From the NCBI RefSeq assembly GCF_019511665.1, contig NZ_JAEUAW010000005.1:1-64000 (forward strand): DNA of 64,000 nucleotides, given 5' to 3'. The notes under the pieces were generated by a model. It searched no databases, was not told the DNA's origin, and was given only the letters and a program-made list of their open reading frames with translations. This stretch comes from Microbacterium jejuense (GTDB lineage Bacteria > Actinomycetota > Actinomycetes > Actinomycetales > Microbacteriaceae). Below, piece after piece: positions 48,677 through 59,297 of this stretch (its first letter is position 1; each line of letters begins with the position of its first letter). The translations under genes were made by a program, and so were the position numbers.

Positions 48677-48677
<1 letters not shown>
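47976..48677 (-). CDS. recX: Regulatory protein RecX
   Basis: Inhibitor/modulator of RecA filaments. The 233-aa protein has an acidic, proline-rich N-terminal extension (1-65) and three tandem three-helix RecX repeats (about 75-230), e.g. LRARSLSVREARGVL and RLGYLDDAKLAEQLV. The ATG shares a base with the recA stop (TGATG), so its translation depends on recA. Confidence 0.93.
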
Positions 48678-49735
<1,058 letters not shown>

Positions 49736-49919
49736 GACGTGCTCCTTCGTGCTGGTGTTCCGTCGCCTGTAGGCTGTCGCGCTCCGGCCCGGTGGGACGG
49801 ATGCTGCGACAAGGCGTGTGGTGTCGTTCGACGTGGATCACGTTAGGGAGGGGTTCCGACATCGGCCATCGCCCGGTCCCGGCCCGTGGAAAACACGTCC
49901 TCGACACCTTCTGTGGAGG

Positions 49920-49925
49920 ACACTA
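49920..49925 (-). promoter_or_regulatory. recA -10 element
   Basis: TAGTGT on the minus strand lies 8 nt downstream of the LexA box. Transcription would start near 49913, leaving a leader of about 180 nt before recA. Confidence 0.5.
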
Positions 49926-49933
49926 CGCGGATC

Positions 49934-49949
49934 TCGAACAGATATTCGA
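49934..49949. promoter_or_regulatory. LexA (SOS) box of recA
   Basis: TCGAACAGATATTCGA matches the actinobacterial SOS box TCGAAC-N4-GTTCGA at 11 of 12 defined positions. It lies about 200 bp upstream of recA and covers the -35/spacer region relative to the TAGTGT at 49920-49925, a repressing position. Confidence 0.85.
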
Positions 49950-49980
49950 CGACACGCCGTGCGACGACGACGGATCCGGG

Positions 49981-50205
49981 TCAGCTGCGGCGCGGCTCGA
50001 GCCGGCCCACGCCGTAGCGACGGTCGGCCGGCACATCGAGCTCTTCGCACAGCGCGAGCCAGACCTCGCGCGGGTCGACACCCGCGGCGATGGCATCCGC
50101 GGCCGTTCGTCCGCCCACACGGGACAGCACCAGATCGGTCACGACGGCGTTCGCGCGCCCGCCGAACTCGTCGGCGACGGCGCGATGGAACTCACTGCGG
50201 CGCAT
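49981..50205 (-). CDS. DUF3046 protein
   Basis: The 74-aa protein (MRRSEFHRAVADEFG; GVDPREVWLALCEELDVP; RRYG) belongs to DUF3046, which in actinobacteria is nearly always encoded just upstream of recA. Function unknown. It lies between clgR and recA, 32 nt after clgR on the same strand. Confidence 0.88.
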   Translation of the reverse strand: MRRSEFHRAVADEFGGRANAVVTDLVLSRVGGRTAADAIAAGVDPREVWLALCEELDVPADRRYGVGRLEPRRS

Positions 50206-50237
50206 GAAGACAGGCGATCCCTGGACGTCGTCGGGGG

Positions 50238-50546
50238 TCAGCGCAGCGACAGCTCGGCGTCGACCGAGGCCACCAGGTCGTCCGGGACGACGTCGGGGAA
50301 GGTCTGCAGACCCTCCAGCACCGAGATGCGGTCGCCGACCTCGCGCATGATGATCGAGATCGGCACGTCGAGCGCTTCGGCCACCGACGCGAGGATCTCG
50401 CTCGAGGCCTCCTTCTGGCCGCGCTCGACCTCGCTCAGATAGCCGAGGGCCACGCTCGCGCGGCTCGCCACCTGGCGGAGGGTGCGCCCCTTCTGCTGGC
50501 GGAAATCACGAAGCACTTCGCCGATCTCTTGACGTACCAGGATCAT
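50238..50546 (-). CDS. clgR: ClgR-like transcriptional activator
   Basis: The 102-aa regulator has an XRE-type helix-turn-helix (LRDFRQQKGRTLRQVASRAS and ALGYLSEVERGQKEASSE, about 12-50) and the short C-terminal tail of ClgR/PopR proteins. In Corynebacterium and Streptomyces ClgR activates clp protease genes and some repair genes, and is itself degraded by ClpP. The order pgsA-cinA-clgR-recA is the usual actinobacterial one. ATG 50546 has GAGGAGG upstream. Confidence 0.92.
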   Translation of the reverse strand: MILVRQEIGEVLRDFRQQKGRTLRQVASRASVALGYLSEVERGQKEASSEILASVAEALDVPISIIMREVGDRISVLEGLQTFPDVVPDDLVASVDAELSLR

Positions 50547-50678
50547 CAGGGCCCCTCCTCACTTCTGATTCCACCGTCGTCCGGGTGGCCAACAGTACAG
50601 CACCGGATGATGCCAATCTAATCCCGCGAACTGGGCAATGGGTGGGAATCACCGAATGTAACCGAGACGCAACACGGT

Positions 50679-50704
50679 CTGTTCCCGCCCGAAACCGCGA
50701 ACAG
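50679..50704. promoter_or_regulatory. Dyad between cinA and clgR
   Basis: CTGTTC and GAACAG are separated by 14 nt, ending 9 nt past the cinA stop. It could be a weak terminator of pgsA-cinA or an operator for clgR. The rest of the 166-bp gap shows only a possible -10 (TACTGT on the minus strand). Confidence 0.3.
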
Positions 50705-50712
50705 TGGATGCC

Positions 50713-51213
50713 TCACAGCACGTCGAGCGCGAGCTCGAGCACGCCCTGCACCGACGCCGTGCGGATCTCGTCGCGCGTCCCCGACAGGGTCAGCTGCGCG
50801 GTCACGACAGTCTCGGGCGTTATCACCGCGACGTGGACCGTCCCCACCGGCTTGCCGTCCTGCGGGTCGGGGCCGGCAACGCCGGTCGTCGCGAGACCGA
50901 CATCGGCGCCCAGCACGCGACGCACTCCCCCGGCCATCGCGACGGCGACGTCGGCGTCGACGGCACCGCGCTCGGCGAGCAGCTCCTCGGGCACGCCCAG
51001 TACTCGCGCCTTCACGTCGGTCGCATACGCGACGACGCCCCCGCGCACGTGCGCGGACGCCCCCGGGATGTCGACGAGCGTCGCGGTGACCCGTCCGCCG
51101 GTGAGCGACTCCGCCGCCGCGATCGACCACGCCCGCGCGTCGAGTGCCCGCAGGACGGCCGCCGCGGCATCCGTGGGGGTCGACGACGCAGGCGAGGCAT
51201 CCTCGTCCGTCAC
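50713..51213 (-). CDS. cinA: CinA C-terminal domain protein (nicotinamide-nucleotide amidase)
   Basis: The 166-aa protein contains only the PncC/CinA C-terminal domain, with AESLTGG (about 42-48) and TTGVAGPDPQ (about 115). The family deamidates nicotinamide mononucleotide to nicotinate mononucleotide. The N-terminal MoCF domain of full CinA is absent, as in many actinobacteria. GTG 51213 overlaps the pgsA stop by 4 nt. Confidence 0.92.
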   Translation of the reverse strand: MTDEDASPASSTPTDAAAAVLRALDARAWSIAAAESLTGGRVTATLVDIPGASAHVRGGVVAYATDVKARVLGVPEELLAERGAVDADVAVAMAGGVRRVLGADVGLATTGVAGPDPQDGKPVGTVHVAVITPETVVTAQLTLSGTRDEIRTASVQGVLELALDVL

Positions 51214-51782
51214 GACGACGTCCGCTTCTCGCGCGCCGCCCGCACCTCGCTCACGACGTAGTCGATGCCGCTCGCGATCGTGAGGACGACCGCGATCGTC
51301 ATCGTCACGCCGTTGACCCAGAAGATCCATTCGCCGACGAGCGTCCACAGCGGCAGGAGCGCGAGCGAGAGCGCCACGGCCTGCGCCACGGTCTTGAGCT
51401 TGCCCATCCAGGCGGCGGCGAGCACATGGTCGCTGACGACCATGAAGCGGTACACCGTGATGCCGACCTCGCGGATCAGCACGACGATCGTGATCCACCA
51501 GGGCAGTTCGGCGAGGATCGACAGCCCGATGAAGGCGAAGCCCGTGAGCACCTTGTCGGCGATCGGGTCGAGGAGCTTGCCGAGATCCGTGACGATCTCG
51601 TGCTTGCGGGCGAGATAGCCGTCGATCCCGTCCGTCGCGATCGCGACGATGAACAGCGCCGCCGCCCACCACCGCAGCGCGCCGTCGGCGCCCGCGTCCG
51701 CCAGCAGCAGCCACAGGAAGACCGGCGCGCACAGGATGCGCACGATCGTGATCGTGTTCGGCAGCTGCCGTGGGATCGCCAT
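51210..51782 (-). CDS. pgsA: CDP-diacylglycerol--glycerol-3-phosphate 3-phosphatidyltransferase
   Basis: Membrane enzyme making phosphatidylglycerol phosphate. The 190-aa protein carries the CDP-alcohol phosphotransferase motif DG-x2-AR-x8-G-x3-D-x3-D (residues about 54-76: DGYLAR, GKLLDPIADK) and four to five hydrophobic helices. The ATG is 6 nt after TAGGCT, so it is likely leaderless and starts the pgsA-cinA pair. Confidence 0.94.
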   Translation of the reverse strand: MAIPRQLPNTITIVRILCAPVFLWLLLADAGADGALRWWAAALFIVAIATDGIDGYLARKHEIVTDLGKLLDPIADKVLTGFAFIGLSILAELPWWITIVVLIREVGITVYRFMVVSDHVLAAAWMGKLKTVAQAVALSLALLPLWTLVGEWIFWVNGVTMTIAVVLTIASGIDYVVSEVRAAREKRTSS

Positions 51783-51788
51783 GGGCCG

Positions 51789-51794
51789 AGCCTA
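51789..51794 (-). promoter_or_regulatory. -10 element of pgsA-cinA
   Basis: TAGGCT on the minus strand, 6 nt before the pgsA ATG at 51782. Confidence 0.55.
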
Positions 51795-51808
51795 TCCGTC
51801 AGCGCGGG

Positions 51809-54535
51809 TCAGTCGCGGCCGGTGAGGCCCCACGCGTCCTCGGAGCCCTCGTCGCCATCGACCACCGGGTAGCCGTCGAACTGCGACGCGACGGCATCCT
51901 GACCGTACTGATCGGATGCCGCGGCCGCCGGCGTCTCGGCGGGCACGTCCTCGCCGCGCAGGCGCGCCAGCACCGCGGGCAGCTGATCGGGCGTGACGAG
52001 CACGTCGCGGGCCTTCGAGCCCTCGGAAGGGCCGACGATCTCACGGGACTCCAGGAGGTCCATGAGGCGGCCGGCCTTCGCGAAGCCGACGCGCAGCTTG
52101 CGCTGGAGCATCGACGTCGAGCCGAACTGGGTCGAGATGATCTGCTCGGCCGCTGCCAGCAGCAGGTCGAGGTCGTCGCCGATGTCGGCGTCGATCTCCT
52201 TCTTCTCGGCGACGGCCTGCACGTCGGCGCGGTACTCGGGCCGGGCCTGCTGTGTGACGTGCTTGACGACGGTCTCGATCTCGCTCTCGCTGACCCACGC
52301 CCCCTGCACGCGGAGCGCCTTCGAGGCGCCCATGGGCAGGAACAGGCCGTCGCCCTGGCCGATGAGGCGATCGGCGCCGGGCTGGTCGAGGATGACGCGG
52401 GAGTCGGTCACGCTCGTCACCGCGAACGCCAGACGCGACGGCACGTTGGCCTTGATGAGTCCCGTCACGACGTCCACCGAGGGGCGCTGCGTGGCGAGCA
52501 CGAGGTGGATGCCCGATGCGCGCGCGAGCTGGGTGATGCGGACGATCGAGTCCTCGACGTCACGCGGCGCGACCATCATGAGGTCGGCGAGCTCGTCGAC
52601 CACGACGAGCAGGTACGGGTAGGGCTTGAGCACGCGCTCGCTGCCCGGCGGCAGCGTGATCTCGCCCGCCACGACCGCCTTGTTGAAGTCGTCGATGTGG
52701 CGGAAGCCGAAGGACGCGAGGTCGTCGTACCGCATGTCCATCTCTTTCACGACCCACTGCAGCGCCTCGGCGGCCTTCTTGGGGTTCGTGATGATGGGCG
52801 TGATGAGGTGCGGCACGCCGGCGTACGACGTGAGCTCGACGCGCTTCGGGTCGATCAGCACCATGCGCACGTCCGAGGGCTTCGCCCGCATGAGCAGGCT
52901 CGTGATCATCGAGTTCACGAAGCTCGACTTGCCCGAGCCGGTTGACCCGGCCACGAGCAGGTGCGGCATCTTCGCGAGGTTCGCGACGACGTATCCGCCG
53001 CCCACGTCCTTGCCGACGCCGATCGTCATCGGGTGCGTCTGGTTGGTGGCGGTCTGCGACCGCAGCACGTCGCCGAGGGTGACGATCTCACGGTCGGTGT
53101 TGGGGATCTCGACGCCGATCGCGCTCTTGCCGGGGATCGGCGCGAGGATCCGCACCTCGTTGGACGCGACGGCGTACGCGATGTTGTTCGTCAGCGCGGT
53201 GATGCGCTCGACCTTGACGCCGGGACCGAGCTCGATCTCGTACTGCGTCACCGTCGGTCCGCGCGAGAACCCGGTCACGCGGGCATCGACCGAGAACTGG
53301 TCGAGCACGCTCGTGATCGCCCGCACGGTGTCGTCGTTCGCCTGCGAGCGCGCGACGTGCGGCGACCCCGCAGCCAGCGAGTTGACCGACGGCAGCCGGT
53401 ACGGCGCCGTCGATGCACCGGGGGCGGACGTGGTGCCGATGCCGTCGAGCCCGGGCAGCAGCCCGTCGTCCTCGATGACCTCGGCGTCGTCGCGCAAGGA
53501 TGTGCGCGACGAGGTGGCGGCCTTCGCCGCCGACAGCACCGCCGGATCGATGACCTCCGTCAGGGCGTCCGTCGCGGGCGCCGGAGGCGGGGCGACCGGC
53601 GGCGCGATCGCCTGGTCGAAGCCGCCCTGCGACGACCCCGGCGCGAGCAGCTCGGTCAGATCCTGCGACCCGAGGCCGTCCTCGGGATCCTTCTCGCGGC
53701 CGGTCTTGTTGCGGCGCCAGAACGGCAGCGAGGAGTCGCCCTCGTCTTCGCTCGTGGCCGCGGCGGTGGCCGTGGCGGCCGCCGGCTTCTCTTCACGCGG
53801 CTCGGCCCCGAACATCCACGCGTACAGCTCGCCCAGGCGGCGGCCGATGCGGTTCGGCGGCGTCTTCGTGATGATCAGCACGCTCAGGAGCGCCAGCAGC
53901 GACAGCACGATGTACGCGCCGACGTCGGTGAGGAGGAATGCGAGCGGCTCGCCGAGCATCCAGCCGAACAGGCCGCCGGCCTCGCTGAGCGCGGGCAGCA
54001 GGTCGCTCGGCTGCGGACGACCGCCCGCGACGTGGCAGAAGCCGGCGATCGTGACGATCAGGAGGCCGAAGCCGATGCCCACGCGCCCGTTGTCGTGCAC
54101 GGACGACGGATGCCGGAACATCCAGCCCGCGAGCAGCAGGAGCAGGACCGGCAGGACGAACGCCTCGCGGCCGATCAGGCCGCCCACCGAGTAGGCGCTG
54201 ATGGTCTTGGCGACCTCGTTGCCGATGAAGAACCACTCGTTGACGGCGCCGGCGACCGCCAGCAGCACCAGCAGGAACGGGAAGCCGTCGCGGCGCTGGT
54301 CCTTCTCGAGCGCCTCGGGGCCGAACGCGCGGAACAGTCCGCCGGTCGCGTGCGCGAGGCCCATCCACGCGCGGACGGCGACGGGCGGGCGGTCGGGCTC
54401 GCCCACGTAGCGCTTGGGCGCCGGCGCGGGCTTGGCGGCCGGCTTTCGCGCGCTCGCAGACGTCGTCGAGCGCGCACTCGACGACGCGTTCGAAGACGCA
54501 CGCGATCCCTTGGTCGGGCTGGTGCTCCTGGGCAT
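51809..54535 (-). CDS. ftsK: DNA translocase FtsK
   Basis: Divisome-linked DNA pump for chromosome dimer resolution and septum clearance. The 908-aa protein has a Ser/Ala/Lys-rich N-terminal tail (1-45), four membrane helices (about 80-240), a proline/acid-rich linker (250-410), the motor domain with Walker [11 protein letters not shown] (about 529-538) and Walker B LLVVVDE (about 642-648), and a C-terminal winged-helix gamma domain (about 785-850) that reads KOPS. ATG 54535 is 6 nt after TACCGT, and GGAGGA also abuts it. Confidence 0.96.
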   Translation of the reverse strand: MPRSTSPTKGSRASSNASSSARSTTSASARKPAAKPAPAPKRYVGEPDRPPVAVRAWMGLAHATGGLFRAFGPEALEKDQRRDGFPFLLVLLAVAGAVNEWFFIGNEVAKTISAYSVGGLIGREAFVLPVLLLLLAGWMFRHPSSVHDNGRVGIGFGLLIVTIAGFCHVAGGRPQPSDLLPALSEAGGLFGWMLGEPLAFLLTDVGAYIVLSLLALLSVLIITKTPPNRIGRRLGELYAWMFGAEPREEKPAAATATAAATSEDEGDSSLPFWRRNKTGREKDPEDGLGSQDLTELLAPGSSQGGFDQAIAPPVAPPPAPATDALTEVIDPAVLSAAKAATSSRTSLRDDAEVIEDDGLLPGLDGIGTTSAPGASTAPYRLPSVNSLAAGSPHVARSQANDDTVRAITSVLDQFSVDARVTGFSRGPTVTQYEIELGPGVKVERITALTNNIAYAVASNEVRILAPIPGKSAIGVEIPNTDREIVTLGDVLRSQTATNQTHPMTIGVGKDVGGGYVVANLAKMPHLLVAGSTGSGKSSFVNSMITSLLMRAKPSDVRMVLIDPKRVELTSYAGVPHLITPIITNPKKAAEALQWVVKEMDMRYDDLASFGFRHIDDFNKAVVAGEITLPPGSERVLKPYPYLLVVVDELADLMMVAPRDVEDSIVRITQLARASGIHLVLATQRPSVDVVTGLIKANVPSRLAFAVTSVTDSRVILDQPGADRLIGQGDGLFLPMGASKALRVQGAWVSESEIETVVKHVTQQARPEYRADVQAVAEKKEIDADIGDDLDLLLAAAEQIISTQFGSTSMLQRKLRVGFAKAGRLMDLLESREIVGPSEGSKARDVLVTPDQLPAVLARLRGEDVPAETPAAAASDQYGQDAVASQFDGYPVVDGDEGSEDAWGLTGRD

Positions 54536-54541
54536 TCCTCC

Positions 54542-54547
54542 ACGGTA
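54542..54547 (-). promoter_or_regulatory. -10 element of ftsK
   Basis: TACCGT on the minus strand, 6 nt before the ATG at 54535. Confidence 0.45.
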
Positions 54548-54600
54548 GGCCGCAGGCCCGACATTTCCGCGGAACCACGCCGCTCTGCGGCCGCTCCCGG

Positions 54601-55095
54601 CTACCGCAGGCGCTTGACCATCGTGTCGCGCCCGTGCCCGGCGTGGACGACCGCGAAGCCCTCGCTGCGGTACAGCGTCGCCGCGAAGTTGCCCCGTTCG
54701 ACGCTGAGGCTCAGACGTGCGAACCCGTCCACCCGCGCCTGCTCGCACAGGCGCTGCAGCAGCGCGCGGCCCACGCCGTGCGCCCGCCACACGGGCCGCA
54801 CGCCGATGATCAGCTCGGGCACCCCCGTGCCCACGTACCCGAAGCCCGGATCCGTGCGGGGAAGCATGCGGTACCACGCGGCGCCCACCGGAGCACCGGC
54901 CGGGTCCTCGGCCACGAAACCGACGTCGCCGGGTCGCATCCAGCCCGCGACGTAACGCCGGTGGTCGTCGCCGCCGATGATCTCGTGCCGCGGCCGGGCC
55001 GATCCCGGGCGCCAGTTGGCCGCCTCGACCACCATGTCGCCGAGGAAGGAGCCATCGGCCCCCACGGCGGGCCTGATCCGGAACGAAGACGCCAC
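54601..55095 (-). CDS. GNAT family acetyltransferase
   Basis: The 164-aa GNAT protein has motif [19 protein letters not shown] (about 99-116) and motif [21 protein letters not shown]. Substrate unknown. GTG 55095 is 6 nt after TACCAT (-10). It stands between ftsK and the RNase J gene and has its own promoter. Confidence 0.87.
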   Translation of the reverse strand: MASSFRIRPAVGADGSFLGDMVVEAANWRPGSARPRHEIIGGDDHRRYVAGWMRPGDVGFVAEDPAGAPVGAAWYRMLPRTDPGFGYVGTGVPELIIGVRPVWRAHGVGRALLQRLCEQARVDGFARLSLSVERGNFAATLYRSEGFAVVHAGHGRDTMVKRLR

Positions 55096-55101
55096 GGACA
55101 G

Positions 55102-55107
55102 ATGGTA
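55102..55107 (-). promoter_or_regulatory. -10 element of the GNAT gene at 54601
   Basis: TACCAT on the minus strand, 6 nt before the GTG at 55095. Confidence 0.45.
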
Positions 55108-55161
55108 CGGCGCGCGTGTTACGACGCGGTGACGATGACGGATGCCGCATCCCGGCGCCCA

Positions 55162-55185
55162 CCGAGCGTGGATGCCCGCGCTCGG
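55162..55185 (-). terminator. Terminator hairpin of the RNase J gene
   Basis: CCGAGCG and CGCTCGG flank a 10-nt loop, 9 nt past the stop at 55195. Confidence 0.5.
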
Positions 55186-55194
55186 CGGACCCGG

Positions 55195-56871
55195 CTACGC
55201 CTCGATCACCAGCGGCACGATCATCGGCCGGCGGCGCAGCGACTGGTTCACCCAGCGGCCGATCGTGCGGCGCACCACCTGCGACAGCGCGTGCTGGTCG
55301 CGCACGCCCGACTGGGCGGCCTCGGCGAGCGCGGCCGCGATCTTCGGCTTGACGTCCTCGAACACGGCGTCGTCCTCGGCGAACCCGCGGGCATGCACCT
55401 CGGGCCCCGAGATGACCTTGCCGGTGGTGGCGTCCACCACGACGATGACCGAGATGAAGCCCTCTTCGCCCAGGATCCGGCGGTCTTTGAGGTCGGCGTC
55501 GGTGATCTCGCCGACGGTCGAGCCGTCGACGTACACGAAGCCGAGGTCGAGCTGGCCGACAGCCTCGGCCACGCCGTCGCGCAGGTCGATGACGGTGCCG
55601 TTCTCGGCGAGCAGCGTGCGCTCCTCGGCGATGCCGGTGTCCTGCGCGAGGCGAGCATTCGCCATCAGGTGCCGGTACTCGCCGTGCACGGGCAGGACGT
55701 TGCGCGGCTTGAGGATGTTGTAGCAGTACAGCAGCTCGCCGGCGGCGGCGTGGCCCGACACGTGCACCTTGGCGTTGCCCTTGTGCACGACGTTGGCGCC
55801 GAGCTTGGTGAGCCCGTCGATCACGCGGTACACCGCGTTCTCGTTGCCCGGGATGAGGCTCGAGGCGAGGATGACCGTGTCGCCGGGGCCGGGCTCGATC
55901 GCGTGGTCGAGGTTCGCCATGCGGCTGAGCACCGCCATCGGCTCGCCCTGCGAGCCCGTCGACATGTAGACGATCTGGTCGTCGGGGAGGTCGCGCGCCT
56001 TCTTGTAGTCGATGAGGACGCCGTCCGGGACCTTGAGGTAGCCGAGGTCCTCGGCGATCGTCATGTTGCGCACCATGCTGCGGCCGAGGAACGCGACGCG
56101 ACGGCCGTGGGCGGCTGCGGCATCCAGCACCTGCTGAACCCGGTGGACGTGACTGGAGAAGCTCGCCACGACGACGCGGCGCGGCGCCTTGCCGATCACC
56201 TGGTCGAGCACCGGTCCGATCGAGCGCTCGGTGGGCGTGAAGCCGGGCACGTCCGCGTTCGTCGAGTCGACCAGGAACAGGTCGACGCCCTCTTCGCCGA
56301 GTCGCGCGAACGCGCGCAGGTCGGTGATGCGGCCATCCAGCGGCAGCTGGTCCATCTTGAAGTCGCCCGTGGCGAGCACGAGCCCGGCCGGCGTGCGGAT
56401 CGCGACGGCGAGCGCGTCGGGGATCGAGTGGTTGACCGCGACGAACTCGAGCTCGAACGGCCCGAGGTTCTCGCGCTGGCCCTCGGCGACCGTCAGCGTG
56501 AACGGCTTGATGCGGTGCTCTTTCAGCTTCGCCTCGACGAGCGCGAGCGTCAGTCCCGACCCGATGAGCGGAATGTCGCTCTTGAGCTTGAGGAGGTAGG
56601 GCACGGCGCCGATGTGGTCCTCGTGCCCGTGCGTCAGCACGACGCCGACGATGTCGTCCAGGCGGTGCTTGATCGGCTCGAAGTCCGGCAGGATCAGGTC
56701 GACGCCCGGCTGGTGCTCCTCGGGGAACAGCACACCGCAGTCGACGACCAGCAGCTTGCCGCCGTACTCGAACACGGTCATGTTGCGGCCGACCTCACCG
56801 AGGCCGCCGAGCGGGACGATCCGCAGCGTGCCGGCAGCGAGCTCAGGCGGGTCGTACAGGGTGGTGGGCAT
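55195..56871 (-). CDS. rnj: Ribonuclease J
   Basis: Metallo-beta-lactamase/beta-CASP RNase with 5'-exonuclease and endonuclease activity. The 558-aa protein has the zinc motif HGHEDHIG (81-88), GDFKMD, the beta-CASP domain with FSSHVHR and [22 protein letters not shown], and a C-terminal domain. Length is typical of actinobacterial RNase J. ATG 56871 has GGAGGAGG upstream. It lies directly downstream of dapA, the usual order in actinobacteria, with a hairpin between. Confidence 0.95.
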   Translation of the reverse strand: MPTTLYDPPELAAGTLRIVPLGGLGEVGRNMTVFEYGGKLLVVDCGVLFPEEHQPGVDLILPDFEPIKHRLDDIVGVVLTHGHEDHIGAVPYLLKLKSDIPLIGSGLTLALVEAKLKEHRIKPFTLTVAEGQRENLGPFELEFVAVNHSIPDALAVAIRTPAGLVLATGDFKMDQLPLDGRITDLRAFARLGEEGVDLFLVDSTNADVPGFTPTERSIGPVLDQVIGKAPRRVVVASFSSHVHRVQQVLDAAAAHGRRVAFLGRSMVRNMTIAEDLGYLKVPDGVLIDYKKARDLPDDQIVYMSTGSQGEPMAVLSRMANLDHAIEPGPGDTVILASSLIPGNENAVYRVIDGLTKLGANVVHKGNAKVHVSGHAAAGELLYCYNILKPRNVLPVHGEYRHLMANARLAQDTGIAEERTLLAENGTVIDLRDGVAEAVGQLDLGFVYVDGSTVGEITDADLKDRRILGEEGFISVIVVVDATTGKVISGPEVHARGFAEDDAVFEDVKPKIAAALAEAAQSGVRDQHALSQVVRRTIGRWVNQSLRRRPMIVPLVIEA

Positions 56872-56910
56872 GTGAAGCCTCCTCCGGATGCCGGAGCATC
56901 CGTTCATCTG

Positions 56911-56937
56911 TCGTGCTGTCGCGGCGCGACGGCACGA
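56911..56937 (-). terminator. dapA terminator hairpin
   Basis: A 13-bp stem (arm TCGTGCTGTCGCG, one T-G wobble) begins 4 nt after the dapA stop. It lies in the dapA-rnj gap and may cause partial termination before RNase J. Confidence 0.65.
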
Positions 56938-56941
56938 TGTG

Positions 56942-57919
56942 TCATCTCGTGGTGCCCGAGACCTTCGGCAGCGCGCCACCGGCGGCGGCGTTGCGGTCGG
57001 GGCGGAAGTTCGAGAAGTCGGCGCCGGCCACGTCGCTCACGAGGGCCAGCTCGTCCTCGATCATCGCGGCCTCCCACTCCTCCGGCCCGACGAGCGGGAG
57101 CCGGACGCGGGGACTGGAGATCCGGCCCAGGCCGTGCAGGACGTACTTCGTCGACACCGTGCCGGGCACGTGGGTCATGAGGGCGCGCACGAGCGGCTCA
57201 AGACGCCGGTGCTCCGCGGTCGCGGCCGCGAGATCGCCGCGGTTGACGGCATCCACGATCACGCGGTACGGCTGGGCGGCGACGTTCGCCGTCACGCCGA
57301 TGAGCCCGGTCGCCCCGATCGCGAGGTGCGGCAGCACGTTCGCGTCGTCGCCCGAGAAGTACATCAGGTCGGTCTGGTTCAGCACGCGGCTGACCTCGCT
57401 GAAGTCGCCCTTGGCGTCCTTGATCGCGAGGATGTTGGGGTGCTTGGCGAGGCGCAGGATCGTCTCGTACTTGATCGGGACGCCCGTGCGGCCGGGAATG
57501 TCGTACAGGATCACCGGCAGGTCGGTCGCGTCGGCGACCAGGCGGAAGTGCGTCAGGATGCCGGCCTGCGTGGGCTTGTTGTAGTACGGCGTGACGATCA
57601 TGATGCCGTCGGCGCCGGCCTTCTCGCTGGCCTTGTAGAGCTCGATGGCGTGGGCGGTCTCGTTGGAGCCGCCGCCCGTGATGATCTTCGCCCGTCCGGC
57701 CGAGACATCCTTGCCCACCTCGACCAGGCGCAGCTTCTCGGCGTCGGTGAGGGTCGACGTCTCACCCGTGGTGCCCGTGACGACGATGCCGTCCGCCCCC
57801 GCGGTGATGACATCGTCGATGTGCTTCTCGACAGCGGGCCAGTCGACCTCGCCGTCGGCCGTCATGGGGGTGACGAGCGCGACGAGCACCTGTCCGAAGG
57901 GATTGCCCGTATGCGTCAT
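56942..57919 (-). CDS. dapA: 4-hydroxy-tetrahydrodipicolinate synthase
   Basis: First committed step of lysine/DAP synthesis, condensing pyruvate with aspartate semialdehyde. The 325-aa TIM-barrel protein has GTTGET (49-54), catalytic Tyr139 in LYDIPGRTG, and Schiff-base Lys167 in AIKDAKGD. The ATG is 6 nt after TAATCT, so the transcript is probably leaderless. Confidence 0.97.
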   Translation of the reverse strand: MTHTGNPFGQVLVALVTPMTADGEVDWPAVEKHIDDVITAGADGIVVTGTTGETSTLTDAEKLRLVEVGKDVSAGRAKIITGGGSNETAHAIELYKASEKAGADGIMIVTPYYNKPTQAGILTHFRLVADATDLPVILYDIPGRTGVPIKYETILRLAKHPNILAIKDAKGDFSEVSRVLNQTDLMYFSGDDANVLPHLAIGATGLIGVTANVAAQPYRVIVDAVNRGDLAAATAEHRRLEPLVRALMTHVPGTVSTKYVLHGLGRISSPRVRLPLVGPEEWEAAMIEDELALVSDVAGADFSNFRPDRNAAAGGALPKVSGTTR

Positions 57920-57925
57920 GACTTC

Positions 57926-57931
57926 AGATTA
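57926..57931 (-). promoter_or_regulatory. -10 element, leaderless promoter of dapA
   Basis: TAATCT on the minus strand, 6 nt before the dapA ATG at 57919. Confidence 0.55.
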
Positions 57932-57977
57932 TCGGGATGCCGCACCCGCTGCGCACGGCCCACCCGCCGCGGACGGG

Positions 57978-58742
57978 TCAGCGGCCGCGTTCGCCGATGC
58001 GGGCGGCGAGCGACGCGGGCGCGAAGCGCGCGAGGCCGACCAGGATCTTGTACCGCAGCGACGGGATCGACACGGGGACACCGTGGGCGACGTCGCGCAG
58101 CGACTGCGCCACGACGTCGCTCGCCTGGAGCCACATGAAGCCCGGCACGCCCTCTTCTCCCGGGCCGAGGCCCATGCGCTCGTGGAAGCTGGTGTGCGTG
58201 TACCCGGGGCACACCGCCGTCACCGTGACACCGCGCGTCCGGTAGCGGCCGTTGGCCCAGCGGCTGAAGCTCACGAGCCACCCCTTGCACGCGCCGTACG
58301 TCGATCGCGGGATGAACGCCGCCACCGACGCGACGTTCACGATCCGGCCGTGACCGCGCTTGAGCATCGCTCCCAACGCGGCGTGCGTCAGGCGCATCGG
58401 CACCTCGACGTGCAGCCTCAGGTGCCGCACCTCGTCCTCGATGTCGTTGCTCTCGAAGGCGAGCGGGAGCCCGAAGCCGGCGTTGTTCACGAGGATCTCG
58501 ATGGGACGCTCGGCGTCGGCGACGCGTGCCACGACGCGGTCGCGCTGACGAGGCTTGACGAGGTCGGCGGCGAGCACCTCGACCTCGACGCCGTAGGTCC
58601 TGCGCAGGCGGACCGCGATCTCGTCGAGCGCGGCGCGGTCGCGCGCCACCAGCACGAGGTCGGCGCCCTTGGCCGCCAGTTGCCGCGCGTACTCCGCGCC
58701 GAGCCCCGAGCTCGCGCCCGTGATGAGTGCCGTCTTGCCCAT
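57978..58742 (-). CDS. Short-chain dehydrogenase/reductase
   Basis: The 254-aa classical SDR has TGASSGLG (8-15), NNAGFG (about 90-95), a catalytic serine in NVASVAAF and Y-x3-K as YGACK. It resembles the DltE/YqjQ-like group acting on lipidic or ketone substrates; the true substrate is unknown. The ATG is 7 nt after TAGGCT. Confidence 0.9.
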   Translation of the reverse strand: MGKTALITGASSGLGAEYARQLAAKGADLVLVARDRAALDEIAVRLRRTYGVEVEVLAADLVKPRQRDRVVARVADAERPIEILVNNAGFGLPLAFESNDIEDEVRHLRLHVEVPMRLTHAALGAMLKRGHGRIVNVASVAAFIPRSTYGACKGWLVSFSRWANGRYRTRGVTVTAVCPGYTHTSFHERMGLGPGEEGVPGFMWLQASDVVAQSLRDVAHGVPVSIPSLRYKILVGLARFAPASLAARIGERGR

Positions 58743-58749
58743 GCGCGCC

Positions 58750-58755
58750 AGCCTA
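58750..58755 (-). promoter_or_regulatory. -10 element of the SDR gene
   Basis: TAGGCT on the minus strand, 7 nt before the ATG at 58742. Confidence 0.5.
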
Positions 58756-58772
58756 TTGCCGCCGTACGCGCC

Positions 58773-59297
58773 TCAGGACGCGGCAGCGGGGACGAGAGAG
58801 AGGAACCGGTAGCGGATGCCGGAGCCCGAGGTCGTCCACTCCCCCTGGCCGCCCTCCGCAGGCGTCCACCCGGTGCGGTCGGGTGCCCTGGTGTCGCCGT
58901 CGACGTCGAGGTCGAGCTCTGTCACCTCGAGGCGGTCGGCGCAGCGCATCGCCTCGCGGTACAGCTCGCCGCCGCCGATCACCCAGATCCACTCCGGCTC
59001 GTCCTCCTCCGCCAGAGCCAGCGCGGCCTCGAGTGACGCGGCGCGCTCGGCGCCGGCATCCTGCCAGTCGTCCTGGCGCGTGACGACGATGTTGCGCCGC
59101 CCGGGCAGCGGGCGGAAGCGGGCAGGGAACGACTCCCACGTGCGGCGGCCCATCACGACCGGGGCGCCGAGCGTCGTCGCCTTGAAGTGCGCGAGGTCTT
59201 CGGGCACGTGCCACGGCATGCCGCCGCGCGCGCCGATGACGCCGTCCCGCGCCTCGGCCCAGATGAGGCCGACCCTGCTGCGTCCGCGCGGGGTCAT
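58773..59297 (-). CDS. folA: Dihydrofolate reductase
   Basis: NADPH-dependent reduction of dihydrofolate. The 174-aa protein has [30 protein letters not shown] N-terminus (segments [10 protein letters not shown] and MPWHVPEDL), [12 protein letters not shown], and [10 protein letters not shown]. The ATG overlaps the thyA stop by 4 nt, matching the functional link: ThyA generates the dihydrofolate that FolA recycles. Confidence 0.96.
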   Translation of the reverse strand: MTPRGRSRVGLIWAEARDGVIGARGGMPWHVPEDLAHFKATTLGAPVVMGRRTWESFPARFRPLPGRRNIVVTRQDDWQDAGAERAASLEAALALAEEDEPEWIWVIGGGELYREAMRCADRLEVTELDLDVDGDTRAPDRTGWTPAEGGQGEWTTSGSGIRYRFLSLVPAAAS

